Assembly: GCF_000758545.1 (NCBI RefSeq)
Contig: NZ_CP009279.1
Span: 434,001-498,000 of the forward strand
Length of the DNA: 64,000 bases
Source of the DNA: Paenibacillus sp. FSL H7-0737
GTDB lineage: Bacteria; Bacillota; Bacilli; Paenibacillales; Paenibacillaceae
Direction of reading: 5' to 3'
The notes beneath the pieces are model-generated. The model was not told the origin of the DNA and made no database searches. It was given only the letters and a program-made list of their open reading frames with translations. Every line of letters starts with the position of its first letter. Positions within the stretch are counted from its first letter, which is position 1. A program made the translations under genes and the position numbers. This document shows, one piece after another, positions 8,694 to 18,086 of this stretch.

Positions 8694-10638
8694 AAAGTGA
8701 CTCTTTAATTACCTTTTTATAATAGAACACGGATAGCACTGCAAAAATCGAATACAAAGCGGTGTATAGCAGCATCACCAGAATCATCGGTGTCATGAGC
8801 TCTGTACCGAAGAAGAACCATCCTGATTTTACGGCGAAGTAACTGTGAAGCAATCCAATGACTAATGGAATCCCAAAATTAAATAATTGTTTCGCCTGAA
8901 TCCCTCTAAGCAGATCCCCTTGCGTGAAACCAAGCTTTCTGAGGATCGTGTAGTTGGGCTTTTCATTCTCACTTTCATCCATTTGTTTAAAGTAAAGAAT
9001 GCATCCAGAGGTAATCAGGAAGGTTAGCCCCAGAAAGGCCACGATAAACATGATAAGTCCCATAGTTTGCTTTTGATTGTTCTTCGTCTCCAGTTGAGAG
9101 TCGGTTATGTGGCCTTTTGCAAATTTCATGTTCTGAAAAAGCTCATTAGCCTGCTCAACGCTTGCCCGTTCTTTCATATCGATGCCGATATTAAGAGAGG
9201 ACTTTCTTTGAAGGGCTGGATCTAGATCCTTCTTTAAGCGTTCAAAGGTCGTGTCGTCTACAATAGCAAGGGGTAAGCCACCACCTGTGAAATTGTATAA
9301 AACGGGGGCTTCCATATCAATTCTTTTATAAAACTGCGGAATGACTTCATGTTGTCCCTTGAATTCAATGCCACCCTGGTCCTTCATAGAAATCAGATTC
9401 TCCATTGCACTACTTGTCTTCGTAAAATAGGCCTCATCAGGGGATAGATCAATGCCCTCCAGCGAATTTTCACTGATGACGGGAAGAGTCATATTATTCG
9501 ACATCATACCGAGCGCCTTGGAATTTTCTGCCAGAAGCTTCTCTATATTTACATCCACTTGAATGACTTCGGTTATTTTTTCCGTAAACAGCAAATTTTC
9601 AGTCGTTAATGCCTCTTTAAATTGTTTAGCATCCTGGATATCCGTAAGAATAAAATCTGACGGAACATAGAGCTTCGCACTTTTCTCAGCAGAGTAGAAC
9701 GAAATATAACTCAAGGATAATAAACCCAGCGCCAGAGCTGATACCGTTGTAATGATGGTTAACAGTACGGCATTTGATTTCATTCGGAACATAATGGAGG
9801 AGAGAGACAACACCTCTTTAATATTCAGATACCCGTTTTTCTTTTTACGAATGAGATGAAAGATAAAGCTTACCGAGCCTTTATAAAAAAGATAAGTCCC
9901 GATGATAACTGAAGCCAGAATAGTGATCATGGATATAGATAGCTCAGTCATTGATGTTAAGTCTCCACTAAATAATCGAGATGAAATCGAATAGCCAAGC
10001 AGAATCAATCCAATCCCAACGATCCCAATAATCATTTCAAAGACGGACAGCTTTTTCACGTTGCCTTCTGTGGTTGAGGTCACCCGGAATAAGGATAGAA
10101 TGCTTTGTCTTTTAATAAATCCATAATTCATCAGCATGATCAAAAGATAGATTACAAAGAATACGATCAGCGTTTGAACCAGGGCAGGGGTAGAAAAACG
10201 AAGGGATGCTATCGCATCGATCCCCATTATTTTAAAAAGAATCATGAGAATTAACTTTGAAACAGAAAAGCCTACGGCGATCCCTAAAACTAAAGAGCCG
10301 AAATATAAAATGAAGTTCTCTGCTGAAAGAATTCGAAATATTTTACCTTTGGTCATCCCGATTAACTGGAACAGGCCAATTTCTTTTCCCCGGCGTTTGA
10401 TGAAGATAGTGTTTGCATATAACAGGAAAATGGATACAATCGCGACCAGTAAGACCGAGGCAGCCTTGATTGCTGCGCCACCTTTGATCGAGCCTTCTAC
10501 CGCATCCATCGAGGGATCGTATTGCAACGTAACAAAGGCGAAATATAAGGCCACGCTAAAAACGAGAGCAAATACATACAGATAGTAATTTCTGATGTTT
10601 TTTCGCAGATTTCGAAGCATCAGTACATTAATGCTCAT
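8692..10638 (-). CDS. bceB: BceB-type ABC permease (peptide antibiotic sensing/resistance)
   Basis: About 648 residues with the BceB/VraG topology: one N-terminal helix, a block of FtsX-like helices, then a large extracellular domain of roughly 200 residues (about 320-530) and a final set of helices with an FtsX domain. In characterised Bce modules this permease senses bacitracin- or lantibiotic-type peptides bound to lipid II cycle intermediates and frees the target. I start it at ATG 10638 with GGTGG upstream; it overlaps the end of the ATPase gene by 11 bp, indicating translational coupling. With the ATPase, kinase and regulator next to it the assignment is firm, though the peptide is unknown. 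Confidence 0.92.
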   Translation of the reverse strand: MSINVLMLRNLRKNIRNYYLYVFALVFSVALYFAFVTLQYDPSMDAVEGSIKGGAAIKAASVLLVAIVSIFLLYANTIFIKRRGKEIGLFQLIGMTKGKIFRILSAENFILYFGSLVLGIAVGFSVSKLILMILFKIMGIDAIASLRFSTPALVQTLIVFFVIYLLIMLMNYGFIKRQSILSLFRVTSTTEGNVKKLSVFEMIIGIVGIGLILLGYSISSRLFSGDLTSMTELSISMITILASVIIGTYLFYKGSVSFIFHLIRKKKNGYLNIKEVLSLSSIMFRMKSNAVLLTIITTVSALALGLLSLSYISFYSAEKSAKLYVPSDFILTDIQDAKQFKEALTTENLLFTEKITEVIQVDVNIEKLLAENSKALGMMSNNMTLPVISENSLEGIDLSPDEAYFTKTSSAMENLISMKDQGGIEFKGQHEVIPQFYKRIDMEAPVLYNFTGGGLPLAIVDDTTFERLKKDLDPALQRKSSLNIGIDMKERASVEQANELFQNMKFAKGHITDSQLETKNNQKQTMGLIMFIVAFLGLTFLITSGCILYFKQMDESENEKPNYTILRKLGFTQGDLLRGIQAKQLFNFGIPLVIGLLHSYFAVKSGWFFFGTELMTPMILVMLLYTALYSIFAVLSVFYYKKVIKESL

Positions 10639-11389
10639 TCTGCACACCACCTAATACACCTTGTGTTTTTATGATGTCGTTGAAGAAGACTTGTCTTGAT
10701 TGTTCTCCTTTATTTAATTGCGTATAGATCGTACCATCCTTTATAAAAATAACTCTACTGCAATAGCTAGCTGCCACTGGATCATGTGTAACCATAACGA
10801 TCGTTGCTTTTCGTCTTTGATTTAGTTCACTTAGCTTATTTAACAAATCAGAAGCAGATTTAGAGTCCAAGGCTCCTGTAGGTTCGTCAGCAAAAATAAT
10901 GCTTGGATCATGAATGAAGGCCCGAGCTGCAGAGGTGCGTTGTTTTTGACCCCCAGAGATTTCATTCGGGTACTTATTTCTCAACTCTAAAATCCCCAGC
11001 TCCCTCGCGACGTTTTCGAATTTCTCATTGGCAATTTTCTTAGGGGTGTTGGTAATGGATAGAGGTAACAGGATGTTTTCCTTCACCGTCAGCGTATCTA
11101 AGAGATTGTATTCTTGAAAAATAAATCCTAAATGATTTTTCCGAAATTCAGCTAATTGCTTTTCTTTCATATTAGAAATTTCAGTACCCTCAATGGTAAT
11201 CGATCCGTTGCTGATCTGATCAATTGACGAGAGAACGTTAAGCAGGGTGGTCTTTCCTGAACCGGAAGAGCCCATAATCCCAACAAATTCGCCTTCTTCT
11301 ATAGAAATATCCAATCCACTCAACACGGATTGTTTGTTTAATTTATTTCCGTAGCTTTTATGAATTTTAGTGGCTTCAAGAATTGCCAT
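10628..11389 (-). CDS. bceA: BceA-type ABC ATPase
   Basis: 253-residue ATPase partner of the BceB-type permease. It shows Walker [10 protein letters not shown], signature ISGGQKQR, Walker [13 protein letters not shown] and the switch VTHD. The MacB/LolD-like subgroup call fits FtsX-fold partners. ATG 11389 is preceded by AAAGGGAGTGA. It is the first gene of the transporter pair, with a gap of about 110 bp to the kinase gene that holds a terminator and a likely regulator-controlled promoter. Confidence 0.93.
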   Translation of the reverse strand: MAILEATKIHKSYGNKLNKQSVLSGLDISIEEGEFVGIMGSSGSGKTTLLNVLSSIDQISNGSITIEGTEISNMKEKQLAEFRKNHLGFIFQEYNLLDTLTVKENILLPLSITNTPKKIANEKFENVARELGILELRNKYPNEISGGQKQRTSAARAFIHDPSIIFADEPTGALDSKSASDLLNKLSELNQRRKATIVMVTHDPVAASYCSRVIFIKDGTIYTQLNKGEQSRQVFFNDIIKTQGVLGGVQNEH

Positions 11390-11433
11390 AATGATTCACT
11401 CCCTTTTTATACTCGTTCTTTTTGTATAGCTTT

Positions 11434-11462
11434 ATTATAAAAGGCTTTGCCGTTCTTATCCT
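11434..11462 (-). promoter_or_regulatory. Candidate promoter of bceAB
   Basis: On the minus strand a perfect TATAAT lies at 11434-11439; the -35 position (AGGATA, 11457-11462) is poor. A good -10 with a weak -35 fits a promoter that needs its response regulator (BceR type) for activity. The regulator's binding site could not be pinned down. Confidence 0.5.
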
Positions 11463-11480
11463 TCGATTGCCCGAACAAAA

Positions 11481-11511
11481 TAAAAAAGCATGTGACATTG
11501 TTGTCACACGC
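11481..11511 (-). terminator. Intrinsic terminator after kinase gene
   Basis: On the minus strand GCGTGTGACA and TGTCACATGC form a hairpin (11488-11511) followed by TTTTTT. The kinase stop codon at 11504-11506 lies inside the stem. It insulates the two-component genes from bceAB. Confidence 0.8.
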
Positions 11512-12508
11512 TTGAGAGCTTCACAAATTCATTTTTAAGCGGAAAGGTTAAAGTGAACGTCGTTCCTGATCCGAGCCTCGACTCAACTCCGATGACGATC
11601 AACAAGGATTGCGCCGCTTTTTTGGCTAAATATAATCCCATACCTGTGGCGGCATTGTCGCGATGCACGGTGGTGGAAGTAAATCCTCTATCAAATATCC
11701 GAGGCAGATCCTTGGGATCTATCCCGCGCCCGCCATCCTTCACCTTAAGAACGATATGCTCAGCTTGCTGATAGCTACTCACTGCAATATCTGAAGCCTC
11801 ACTATATTTTACGGCGTTGGTTAGTAGTTGTCGGATAATAAAAGCCAGCCATTTGGCATCACTAAGCACTTCAGCTACTTCCAAGTTCAGCTCAAAGCCG
11901 ATCCCCTTCTGAATACACCAGGATTGCAACGTCTTAATCTCCCCGAATATAAGCGTTTCTAAATCGATATGTTCTATATACAGATCATTTTCGATAAAGG
12001 GAATTCGCCTTTGATGTAGCTGTTGATCCAGCAGAAGATGTATGCGCAGCCATTCATAGGTCAGATGTTTCCTCATTACATCATCTTCGATTCGCTCAAT
12101 CATTAAATGCATCGCTGTCAGAGGGGTCTTCACTTCATGAATCCACGATAATAGTTCATCTTTTTCCTGTTCTAACGTCATTTGATTGTTCGAAGCAGCC
12201 TGTTTTAACCATTTAGCTTGATTCATAATGCTCTCTTCAATAATATGCTCAAACGGGCTTTCGGGGGTGGCGATACTCGTTACATCCAGATCATCATCTC
12301 GCTCAACCAAGCTTTTATAGAACCTGGTTTCTCTGGGATAGCGAAGGATTAAGAACATCACAAAAAAAAGCATCGACAAGGAGACCAGATAGAGAACTGA
12401 AGAGAATGGGATTGATGAATCCATATAGGTGACAAAAAGTATAAAAAGATTGGTAAAGAGGACTAGTAGGATCCAGCTACTTCTTTCCAAGAGATACTTT
12501 TTAATCAT
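11504..12508 (-). CDS. bceS: BceS-type intramembrane-sensing histidine kinase
   Basis: 334-residue kinase with two N-terminal membrane helices (about 12-30 and 35-56) joined by a loop of only a few residues, so it cannot bind a ligand outside by itself; such kinases read the flux state of the BceAB transporter. The H-box has H124 (SWIHEVKTPLT), followed by an N-box (RQLLTNAVKYS) and G-boxes (DGGRGI, GMGLYLAKKA). Its start overlaps the regulator stop codon (12505-12508), showing an operon. Family and role are well established for this gene order. Confidence 0.92.
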   Translation of the reverse strand: MIKKYLLERSSWILLVLFTNLFILFVTYMDSSIPFSSVLYLVSLSMLFFVMFLILRYPRETRFYKSLVERDDDLDVTSIATPESPFEHIIEESIMNQAKWLKQAASNNQMTLEQEKDELLSWIHEVKTPLTAMHLMIERIEDDVMRKHLTYEWLRIHLLLDQQLHQRRIPFIENDLYIEHIDLETLIFGEIKTLQSWCIQKGIGFELNLEVAEVLSDAKWLAFIIRQLLTNAVKYSEASDIAVSSYQQAEHIVLKVKDGGRGIDPKDLPRIFDRGFTSTTVHRDNAATGMGLYLAKKAAQSLLIVIGVESRLGSGTTFTLTFPLKNEFVKLSSV

Positions 12509-13206
12509 AGTGCTTCCTCTTCGATGGCCATATACCCTTGTCCTACTTTCGTTTCAATGAAACTACCTAAGCCTATCTCATCCAGCTTTTTTCGCAGCCG
12601 GTTTACGTTGACGGTAAGGGTGTTGTCACTTATAAAACGTTTATCATCCCACAAGCTATTGATTAATTCCTCGCGGGTGACGATTTTATTTTTTTTCTCA
12701 ATAAGCAATTTCAATATAAAGATCTCGTTTTTCGTAAGCTCAATCGATCCCATATCATGCGTCAATACATTTCTCTCATAATCCACGGTTGCTCCACACC
12801 ATGTCTTGAGCTCAAGGTTATCCGTGTTGTAATTGTAGACGCGCCGAAGAATCGCTTGTACCTTGGCAATGAGTACATCGAAATGGAAGGGCTTTTGAAT
12901 ATAGTCATCGGCTCCAAGCTGCATCGACATTACCATATCCGTAGGATGATCCCGGGATGATAAGAAGATAATCGGAAGGTTAGAGTGGGAACGAATCATT
13001 CGGCACCAATGAAACCCATCAAATTTAGGTAATTGGATGTCGATGATGACTAAATCAGGTTTGATCTCTATAAATTCCTGCGTGACATTGCTGAAATCTT
13101 GAATGCCATACACATCATAAGACCACTGGGTAAGTCGCTCCTTGATCTCATTAAACAGCGTTGAATCGTCTTCGATTAATAATAGCTTGAACAAATGCTT
13201 CACCAC
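12505..13206 (-). CDS. bceR: BceR-type OmpR-family response regulator
   Basis: 233-residue regulator: receiver domain with the acidic pair near the N-terminus, phospho-acceptor D56 (LVIIDIQLP), conserved K in QKPF, and a C-terminal winged helix of the OmpR type. It pairs with the overlapping BceS-like kinase and should activate bceAB. The start is uncertain: tandem GTG codons at 13206 and 13203 have only weak upstream complementarity, while a TTG at 13194 has GGTGAAGC before it. The gene lies only 14 bp from the next minus-strand gene, a TetR regulator, so read-through from that gene is possible. Confidence 0.9.
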   Translation of the reverse strand: MVKHLFKLLLIEDDSTLFNEIKERLTQWSYDVYGIQDFSNVTQEFIEIKPDLVIIDIQLPKFDGFHWCRMIRSHSNLPIIFLSSRDHPTDMVMSMQLGADDYIQKPFHFDVLIAKVQAILRRVYNYNTDNLELKTWCGATVDYERNVLTHDMGSIELTKNEIFILKLLIEKKNKIVTREELINSLWDDKRFISDNTLTVNVNRLRKKLDEIGLGSFIETKVGQGYMAIEEEAL

Positions 13207-13220
13207 ACTTTTAGTTAGCT

Positions 13221-14111
13221 TTACAGCATTTTAGATAATACATCCTGATAATGCTTAAACTCTTTGGCTTCATTTAGATTAGGACATGTTCTTAAGGATA
13301 GCAGAGCACTTTCGATTAAGAACTGTCTCGGTTCCTTGTTGTTCATGATTTCTTCCTGGATAAAGTATAACAGCTTTAGATAATTAGTGAGGTTCGCATC
13401 ACCAGTTGTAAATGATCTCTCTATTACTTTTTTTAAGCTGATGGTCGCAAAGGATAAATCATTATTGAAAAAATCACTGTATTCCGCTGCGGGTAATAAT
13501 TTGCCCACATGCTCTGGTGAGATGAGTTGAATGCCCATTTGACTTACTTCTTCAACAATGGCTTGGATAAGCGTAGTGCAATAATCAATGATCTGCTTAG
13601 AGGTGATGACTTCATTCATAGCACTGTTGATTTGTAGCATATTTTGTAGAATTCCTGTAAAAATGATGGCTCCGTCCAGTAAATAGGGTTTCTTATCCTC
13701 AGGGAAAATATGAAGGAAACGTTCATGTACCCAGGTAAGGAGGTTGAACTTTGTTTTTTTGATAAATGTTATTAAGTCTGGGTCATTGGAGACCAAAGCA
13801 TCTTCTACGAGCTGTAACAATTTATTTTTCTTATTGATTTTCATGACCAGCTGAATCTGCTCGGCAAATATCTTAATGTCAGAAGGATCTTGACCTATGA
13901 GCAGGGAATTTCGCCCTTCTTCAAGTCGATCGTGAATGGACGTAAATACAGCCTTAAAGAGATCCCCTTTTGAAGGGAAATAGTTATAAAAAGATCCTTT
14001 CGAGATCCGGCTATGATTCAAAATATCCTGAATGGATGTGGCGTGGTAGCCTTTTTCAATAAATAATTCATGCGCTTTATGAACCACTTGCTCTTTTCGT
14101 TTATTTATCAT
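13221..14111 (-). CDS. Long TetR-family regulator (about 296 aa)
   Basis: TetR helix-turn-helix in the first 55 residues (ATSIQDILNHSRISKGSFYNYFP) followed by an all-helical domain roughly 90 residues longer than usual. I set the start at ATG 14111, eight bases after AAGGGG, in place of the TTG at 14147 that lacks a site. It is divergent from a DHA2 efflux pump and probably represses it; long TetR proteins of this size are known beside RND/MFS pumps in Bacillus. A GTTCAA-tt-TTGAAC palindrome in the gap is a likely operator. Ligand unknown. Confidence 0.87.
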   Translation of the reverse strand: MINKRKEQVVHKAHELFIEKGYHATSIQDILNHSRISKGSFYNYFPSKGDLFKAVFTSIHDRLEEGRNSLLIGQDPSDIKIFAEQIQLVMKINKKNKLLQLVEDALVSNDPDLITFIKKTKFNLLTWVHERFLHIFPEDKKPYLLDGAIIFTGILQNMLQINSAMNEVITSKQIIDYCTTLIQAIVEEVSQMGIQLISPEHVGKLLPAAEYSDFFNNDLSFATISLKKVIERSFTTGDANLTNYLKLLYFIQEEIMNNKEPRQFLIESALLSLRTCPNLNEAKEFKHYQDVLSKML

Positions 14112-14167
14112 CTGAGGTGCCCCTTTAAGCTGAACTCTTTGTTCCAATATAGACTAGCGTATATTTC

Positions 14168-14270
14168 CACTTAATACAATTTCAATTTTAAGTGATTTTT
14201 GTCTTGCCAAGCGAGAAATAAGGGAGTAATATATTCTACACCGGATTATAACACGAGTTCAATTTTGAAC
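14168..14270. promoter_or_regulatory. Inverted repeats between TetR and DHA2 pump genes
   Basis: Two inverted repeats stand out: CACTTAA (14168-14174) with TTAAGTG (14188-14194), and the compact palindrome GTTCAA-tt-TTGAAC (14257-14270), which ends 33 bp before the pump start. The second has the size of a TetR operator. Assignment to the adjacent regulator is inferred. Confidence 0.6.
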
Positions 14271-14303
14271 CGTTAGTATGATTATAGAATGGAGGATTCC
14301 AAA

Positions 14304-15827
14304 ATGAAAGCAAAAGAAAGTAAAGCATCTTACGGGATATTGGCAATCCTCATGATTGGTGCATTTGTTGCTTTACTGAGTAATACCCTACTCAATATAG
14401 CTTTACCATCGATTATGAAGGATTTTAATGTCAGTGCCTCAACGGTACAGTGGCTATCAACGGGCTATATGCTGGTGAACGGGATCATGATTCCTTCAAC
14501 AGCTTTTTTGATTCAAAAGTATACCGCGAGACGGTTGTTCTTAATCGCAATTGGATTATTTGCGATAGGAACCTTTATCGGCGGATTAGCACCAAGCTTC
14601 CCTGTGCTGCTGATCGCCAGAATGGTTCAGGCTTCAGGGGCTGCGATCATGATGCCACTATTAATGAATGTATTGTTCACTACCTTTCCACCTGAAAAAC
14701 GTGGTTCAGCTATGGGGATGTTCGGGTTGGTTATGATTTTTGCACCAGCTATCGGACCTACATTATCTGGATGGATTATTCAGCACTATGAATGGCCTGT
14801 ACTATTCTTTATGATTGCCCCAATCGCCGTATTGGTGTTCATTCTAGCCTTCTTCAAATTGCATGATCCTAAAAAAGATGTGGCTATTAAGATTGACTTC
14901 TTATCTGTAGTTCTATCAGCGATTGGTTTCGGGGGTCTCCTATATGGCTTCAGTTCTGCTGGGAACAAAGGATGGGATGATCCAATGGTCTACTCCGCGC
15001 TTATTATCGGAGCGATTGGATTAGTGATCTTCATTATGCGCCAAATGAAGATGAAGGAGCCAATGCTTAACTTCAGAGTGTACAAATATCCGATGTTCGC
15101 TTTATCCTCAGCGATTTCGATTACACTGAATATGGCAATGTTCTCAGCGATGATGCTAATGCCGATTTACCTGCAAAATATTAGAGGGATTTCACCACTG
15201 GATTCGGGACTTCTAATGTTGCCTGGTGCTTTAATTATGGGTGTTATGTCTCCAATCACAGGTAAATTGTTCGATAAATTCGGCGGTAAGGTATTAGCGC
15301 TAATCGGTCTAGCGATTGTAGTGATTAGTACGTATTTCTTTAGTGATCTGACTGAAACGACTAAATATTCGACACTCATGATTCTATATTCTGTGAGAAT
15401 GTTCGGGATCTCTATGGTGATGATGCCAGTTATGACCAATGGTTTGAATTCTATCCCAGCCAAATATACGCCGCATGGTACAGCCATGAACAGTACGATT
15501 CAGCAAGTATCAGGGGCGATTGGTGGGGCACTACTCGTAACCATTATGTCTAACAGTACCACTTCACATGTGAAAGATATGGTCGCTGATGCTGTAAGTA
15601 AATTAACGACTAAACCTTCGGCAGACCAATTGCTTGGTATACAAAATCAAGTCATTGCGAAAGCTACTATTGAAGGAATTAACGATGCATTCTTGGTATC
15701 TGTAGGCGTAGCGATTATTGCATTTATTCTAGCCTTCTTTATTAAAAGAGGTGTACAGCCTAAGGAAACGGCAGAAGAGAAAGTGACTGCAAAGAAAGTA
15801 GCTGCTAAGCAGGTTACAACGCATTAG
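14304..15827 (+). CDS. DHA2-family multidrug efflux transporter (EmrB/QacA type)
   Basis: About 507 residues with fourteen hydrophobic helices, typical of the 14-segment DHA2 drug:proton antiporters. Helix 1 ends in the family pattern (LLSNTLLNIALPSIMKDF), the second helix region has VQWLSTGYMLV, and motif C (GPTLSGWI) lies in helix 5. The last 20 residues are a lysine/alanine-rich cytoplasmic tail. The start is placed at ATG 14304, preceded by GGAGG; the ATG at 14289 overlaps that site and has none itself. Probably controlled by the divergent TetR regulator. Confidence 0.88.
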   Translation: MKAKESKASYGILAILMIGAFVALLSNTLLNIALPSIMKDFNVSASTVQWLSTGYMLVNGIMIPSTAFLIQKYTARRLFLIAIGLFAIGTFIGGLAPSFPVLLIARMVQASGAAIMMPLLMNVLFTTFPPEKRGSAMGMFGLVMIFAPAIGPTLSGWIIQHYEWPVLFFMIAPIAVLVFILAFFKLHDPKKDVAIKIDFLSVVLSAIGFGGLLYGFSSAGNKGWDDPMVYSALIIGAIGLVIFIMRQMKMKEPMLNFRVYKYPMFALSSAISITLNMAMFSAMMLMPIYLQNIRGISPLDSGLLMLPGALIMGVMSPITGKLFDKFGGKVLALIGLAIVVISTYFFSDLTETTKYSTLMILYSVRMFGISMVMMPVMTNGLNSIPAKYTPHGTAMNSTIQQVSGAIGGALLVTIMSNSTTSHVKDMVADAVSKLTTKPSADQLLGIQNQVIAKATIEGINDAFLVSVGVAIIAFILAFFIKRGVQPKETAEEKVTAKKVAAKQVTTH

Positions 15828-15840
15828 TCTATATTCAAAA

Positions 15841-15874
15841 AGGCGCTCACCTTATAGGTGAAGCGCCTTTTTTT
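15841..15874. terminator. Intrinsic terminator after DHA2 pump gene
   Basis: AGGCGCT-ca-CCT and AGG-tg-AAGCGCCT-type arms form a hairpin at 15841-15868, followed by TTTTTTT. It is shared with the convergent YVTN gene. Confidence 0.88.
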
Positions 15875-15895
15875 GCAAATATAAGAAAGTAAAGA

Positions 15896-16939
15896 TTACT
15901 TATAATGATGTGTTAATCTTGGACCATCCTGAATGACTGTGATGGAATTGTCGTTCGCGACATATAACCTGTTCGTTAGTGGATTAAGTGCGATGTTTAC
16001 GCCTGTTACGGAGGGGAATACCGCGATTTTTTTAAACGTACTGGCGTTATACACGGACATTCTGTTCTTATTGAAATTACTGACAAATAAATGATTTGTA
16101 ATCGGGTTGATGAATGTGCTGGAGGAGGAAGATAACACTCTAGTTGCAATCACTTTATTGGTATTTCCATTAAGCACAAAAAGCTTCCCTTGTTTAACCT
16201 GTTGAGCACTGGACACGTAAACACGGTTTGTAAGCGGATTAAGGATGACCTCGCTTTGTAACCGTCCAAGCTGTACATTCTTGAGGAGCTTGTTGGTGCG
16301 GCCATTGATCACGGAAAGAAAGCGGCTTAAGTTGTTCGCTACATAAATACGGTTCGTAATCGGATTTAGCGCAGGTGTGATTACTGGGTTGTTGCCAACC
16401 TTGATGGTTGCTATTACAGTTTGTGTACTACCGTTAATGACAGATACGGAATTGTTTATCGTATTCGTTACATAAATGCGATTGGTACGTTTATTAATGA
16501 CGATAGCGGAAGGGCGGCCGCCGATCTGGATAGTAGTCCGAATGCAGTTCGATCTGCCATCGATGACGGTTACGATGCCAGAGGCACTCGACACATAAAT
16601 CAGGTTCGTTCGAACATTAACGTTAACACTATCAGGGTTCCTGCCCACTTGGAGGGTCTTGATTACACGGTTTGTCCGTCCGCTAATTACAGATACCGTT
16701 CCATCGCGGAAGTTGGTGACGTACACACGGTTTGTTCTTGGGTTGATGGCAAGCTTGAGCGGAAATCTACCTACTTGTATGGTTGCAATGATCCGATTGG
16801 TCAGGGTGCTTAATACACCAACAGTTCCGGCTGTAGTGTTAGGGTTTACGAAGTATACCCGATTGGTGATGGGATTTACCTCAATATCTCCGACAGGTAC
16901 GGATGTAGGAACTGTGGTTATGATGGTGGGTAACGCCAT
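15896..16939 (-). CDS. YVTN-type beta-propeller repeat protein
   Basis: 347 residues made almost entirely of repeats of about 42 residues with the cores NPxTNRVYVTN, VSVIxGxTN and VIxTIxVG, i.e. seven to eight blades of a beta-propeller. There is no signal peptide or anchor, so it appears cytosolic or released by another route; many family members are cell-surface proteins. Ser, Thr, Asn and Val dominate the composition. ATG 16939 follows GAGGGGGTT. Neighbours give no functional hint. The fold is clear; the role (scaffold, surface or spore-associated protein) is unknown. Confidence 0.85.
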   Translation of the reverse strand: MALPTIITTVPTSVPVGDIEVNPITNRVYFVNPNTTAGTVGVLSTLTNRIIATIQVGRFPLKLAINPRTNRVYVTNFRDGTVSVISGRTNRVIKTLQVGRNPDSVNVNVRTNLIYVSSASGIVTVIDGRSNCIRTTIQIGGRPSAIVINKRTNRIYVTNTINNSVSVINGSTQTVIATIKVGNNPVITPALNPITNRIYVANNLSRFLSVINGRTNKLLKNVQLGRLQSEVILNPLTNRVYVSSAQQVKQGKLFVLNGNTNKVIATRVLSSSSSTFINPITNHLFVSNFNKNRMSVYNASTFKKIAVFPSVTGVNIALNPLTNRLYVANDNSITVIQDGPRLTHHYK

Positions 16940-17117
16940 GATATAACCCCCTCTTCAAATGACTAGATGATTCATTATATTTGGGCAAGGGCAAAAGGGT
17001 ACTACATATATCGTTGCAAGATGTATCTCCAGAGTATAGAATGATATTCCCAAATCCACATTTTAGATTAAATGTAAGCGCTATATTTACAAGGGGATTG
17101 AGATTGATTGGAGGCTG

Positions 17118-18008
17118 ATGGATACGATGATGAAATCAGTATTGTCGGATATTTTACTAACACCTGATAAGTTGCTACTTCATCGCGAATTACTAGAGGA
17201 GATTGGAAAGTTCATTACGCAAGAGATCCTAAATCATCCGTTATTGCAAGAAGATCGTCAGAGGGTAAGCATTATCCTAGATGGATCGACCGCACTCGGG
17301 GTGGTAGATGGGCAGTCGGATGTAGATATAATCATTATTTGTGAGGATGAGTCTTACAACAGTATTAATCATCGGTTCGAGGAAGCGGGGCTAATTCCGG
17401 AGCACAGTAGTTTTTTTATGGATTTAAGGCTTCCGAGTGGGAAGACAGGGCATTATACACTCCATAAAATATCTGATATCAAAGAAGCTTTAATGAGCGG
17501 GGATATGGAATGGCTGTGGAATGCATCGGTGTCCTATATTTACTACGATCAGCTGGATCTGAAGTCAATTTTTCATTCTTATGTTCCACTCCAACCTGAA
17601 GTGCTAATGAAATTTCGTAAGAATTCATACATACAGCTAAGAAGCTATGCCAGAAGTCTAGATAATCCTGTAGTTCGTGGCGACGCCTTTCCCATCTTGT
17701 TCTTAGCGGTTTCCCTTTATAAAGAGGCTTTACGCTGTGCAATCACTATTGAAGGTTATCCGTATCCCTATGACAAATGGCTTGTTCCCGTAGCGCAGCA
17801 AACCGTCGTAGGTCGAAAGATTTTGGAGTGTGCAGGCGATTTTTGGAGTTATCTTAGAGAGGATGAATCCTTTGCTCCCATGTACCAGGAGGACAATAAT
17901 TTTGTCAAAATGGAAAAACAATTTCGAAAGATACTTTTGGAGGAATTCCGCCTGCGGGGGATCGATGAACCTTGGTTAATAGAGTGGTGGAAGTTTTTGG
18001 AGGAATAA
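17118..18008 (+). CDS. Nucleotidyltransferase-domain protein
   Basis: 296-residue protein with a minimal nucleotidyltransferase core: G56-S57 and the metal ligands D68 and D70 (GSTALG, then SDVDII), followed by an alpha-helical region of about 150 residues. The arrangement resembles stand-alone Pol-beta-like NTases of the DUF4037/aminoglycoside-adenylyltransferase kind, which transfer nucleotides to small molecules or proteins. No HEPN or antitoxin partner is next to it. GGAGG lies three bases before ATG 17118 and twelve before ATG 17127, so the exact start is open. Substrate unknown. Confidence 0.75.
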   Translation: MDTMMKSVLSDILLTPDKLLLHRELLEEIGKFITQEILNHPLLQEDRQRVSIILDGSTALGVVDGQSDVDIIIICEDESYNSINHRFEEAGLIPEHSSFFMDLRLPSGKTGHYTLHKISDIKEALMSGDMEWLWNASVSYIYYDQLDLKSIFHSYVPLQPEVLMKFRKNSYIQLRSYARSLDNPVVRGDAFPILFLAVSLYKEALRCAITIEGYPYPYDKWLVPVAQQTVVGRKILECAGDFWSYLREDESFAPMYQEDNNFVKMEKQFRKILLEEFRLRGIDEPWLIEWWKFLEE

Positions 18009-18086
18009 ACGGAGTAATGACGCTGACTATCCTTCCTGATTACGGTAAGGTATACTGGAATGAACTTTTCAGTAAGAGGTGATTAA

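Noticed and set aside
17118..18008. Toxin-antitoxin MNT/HEPN pair
   Set aside because: The nucleotidyltransferase is longer than MntA proteins and no HEPN-domain gene lies next to it.
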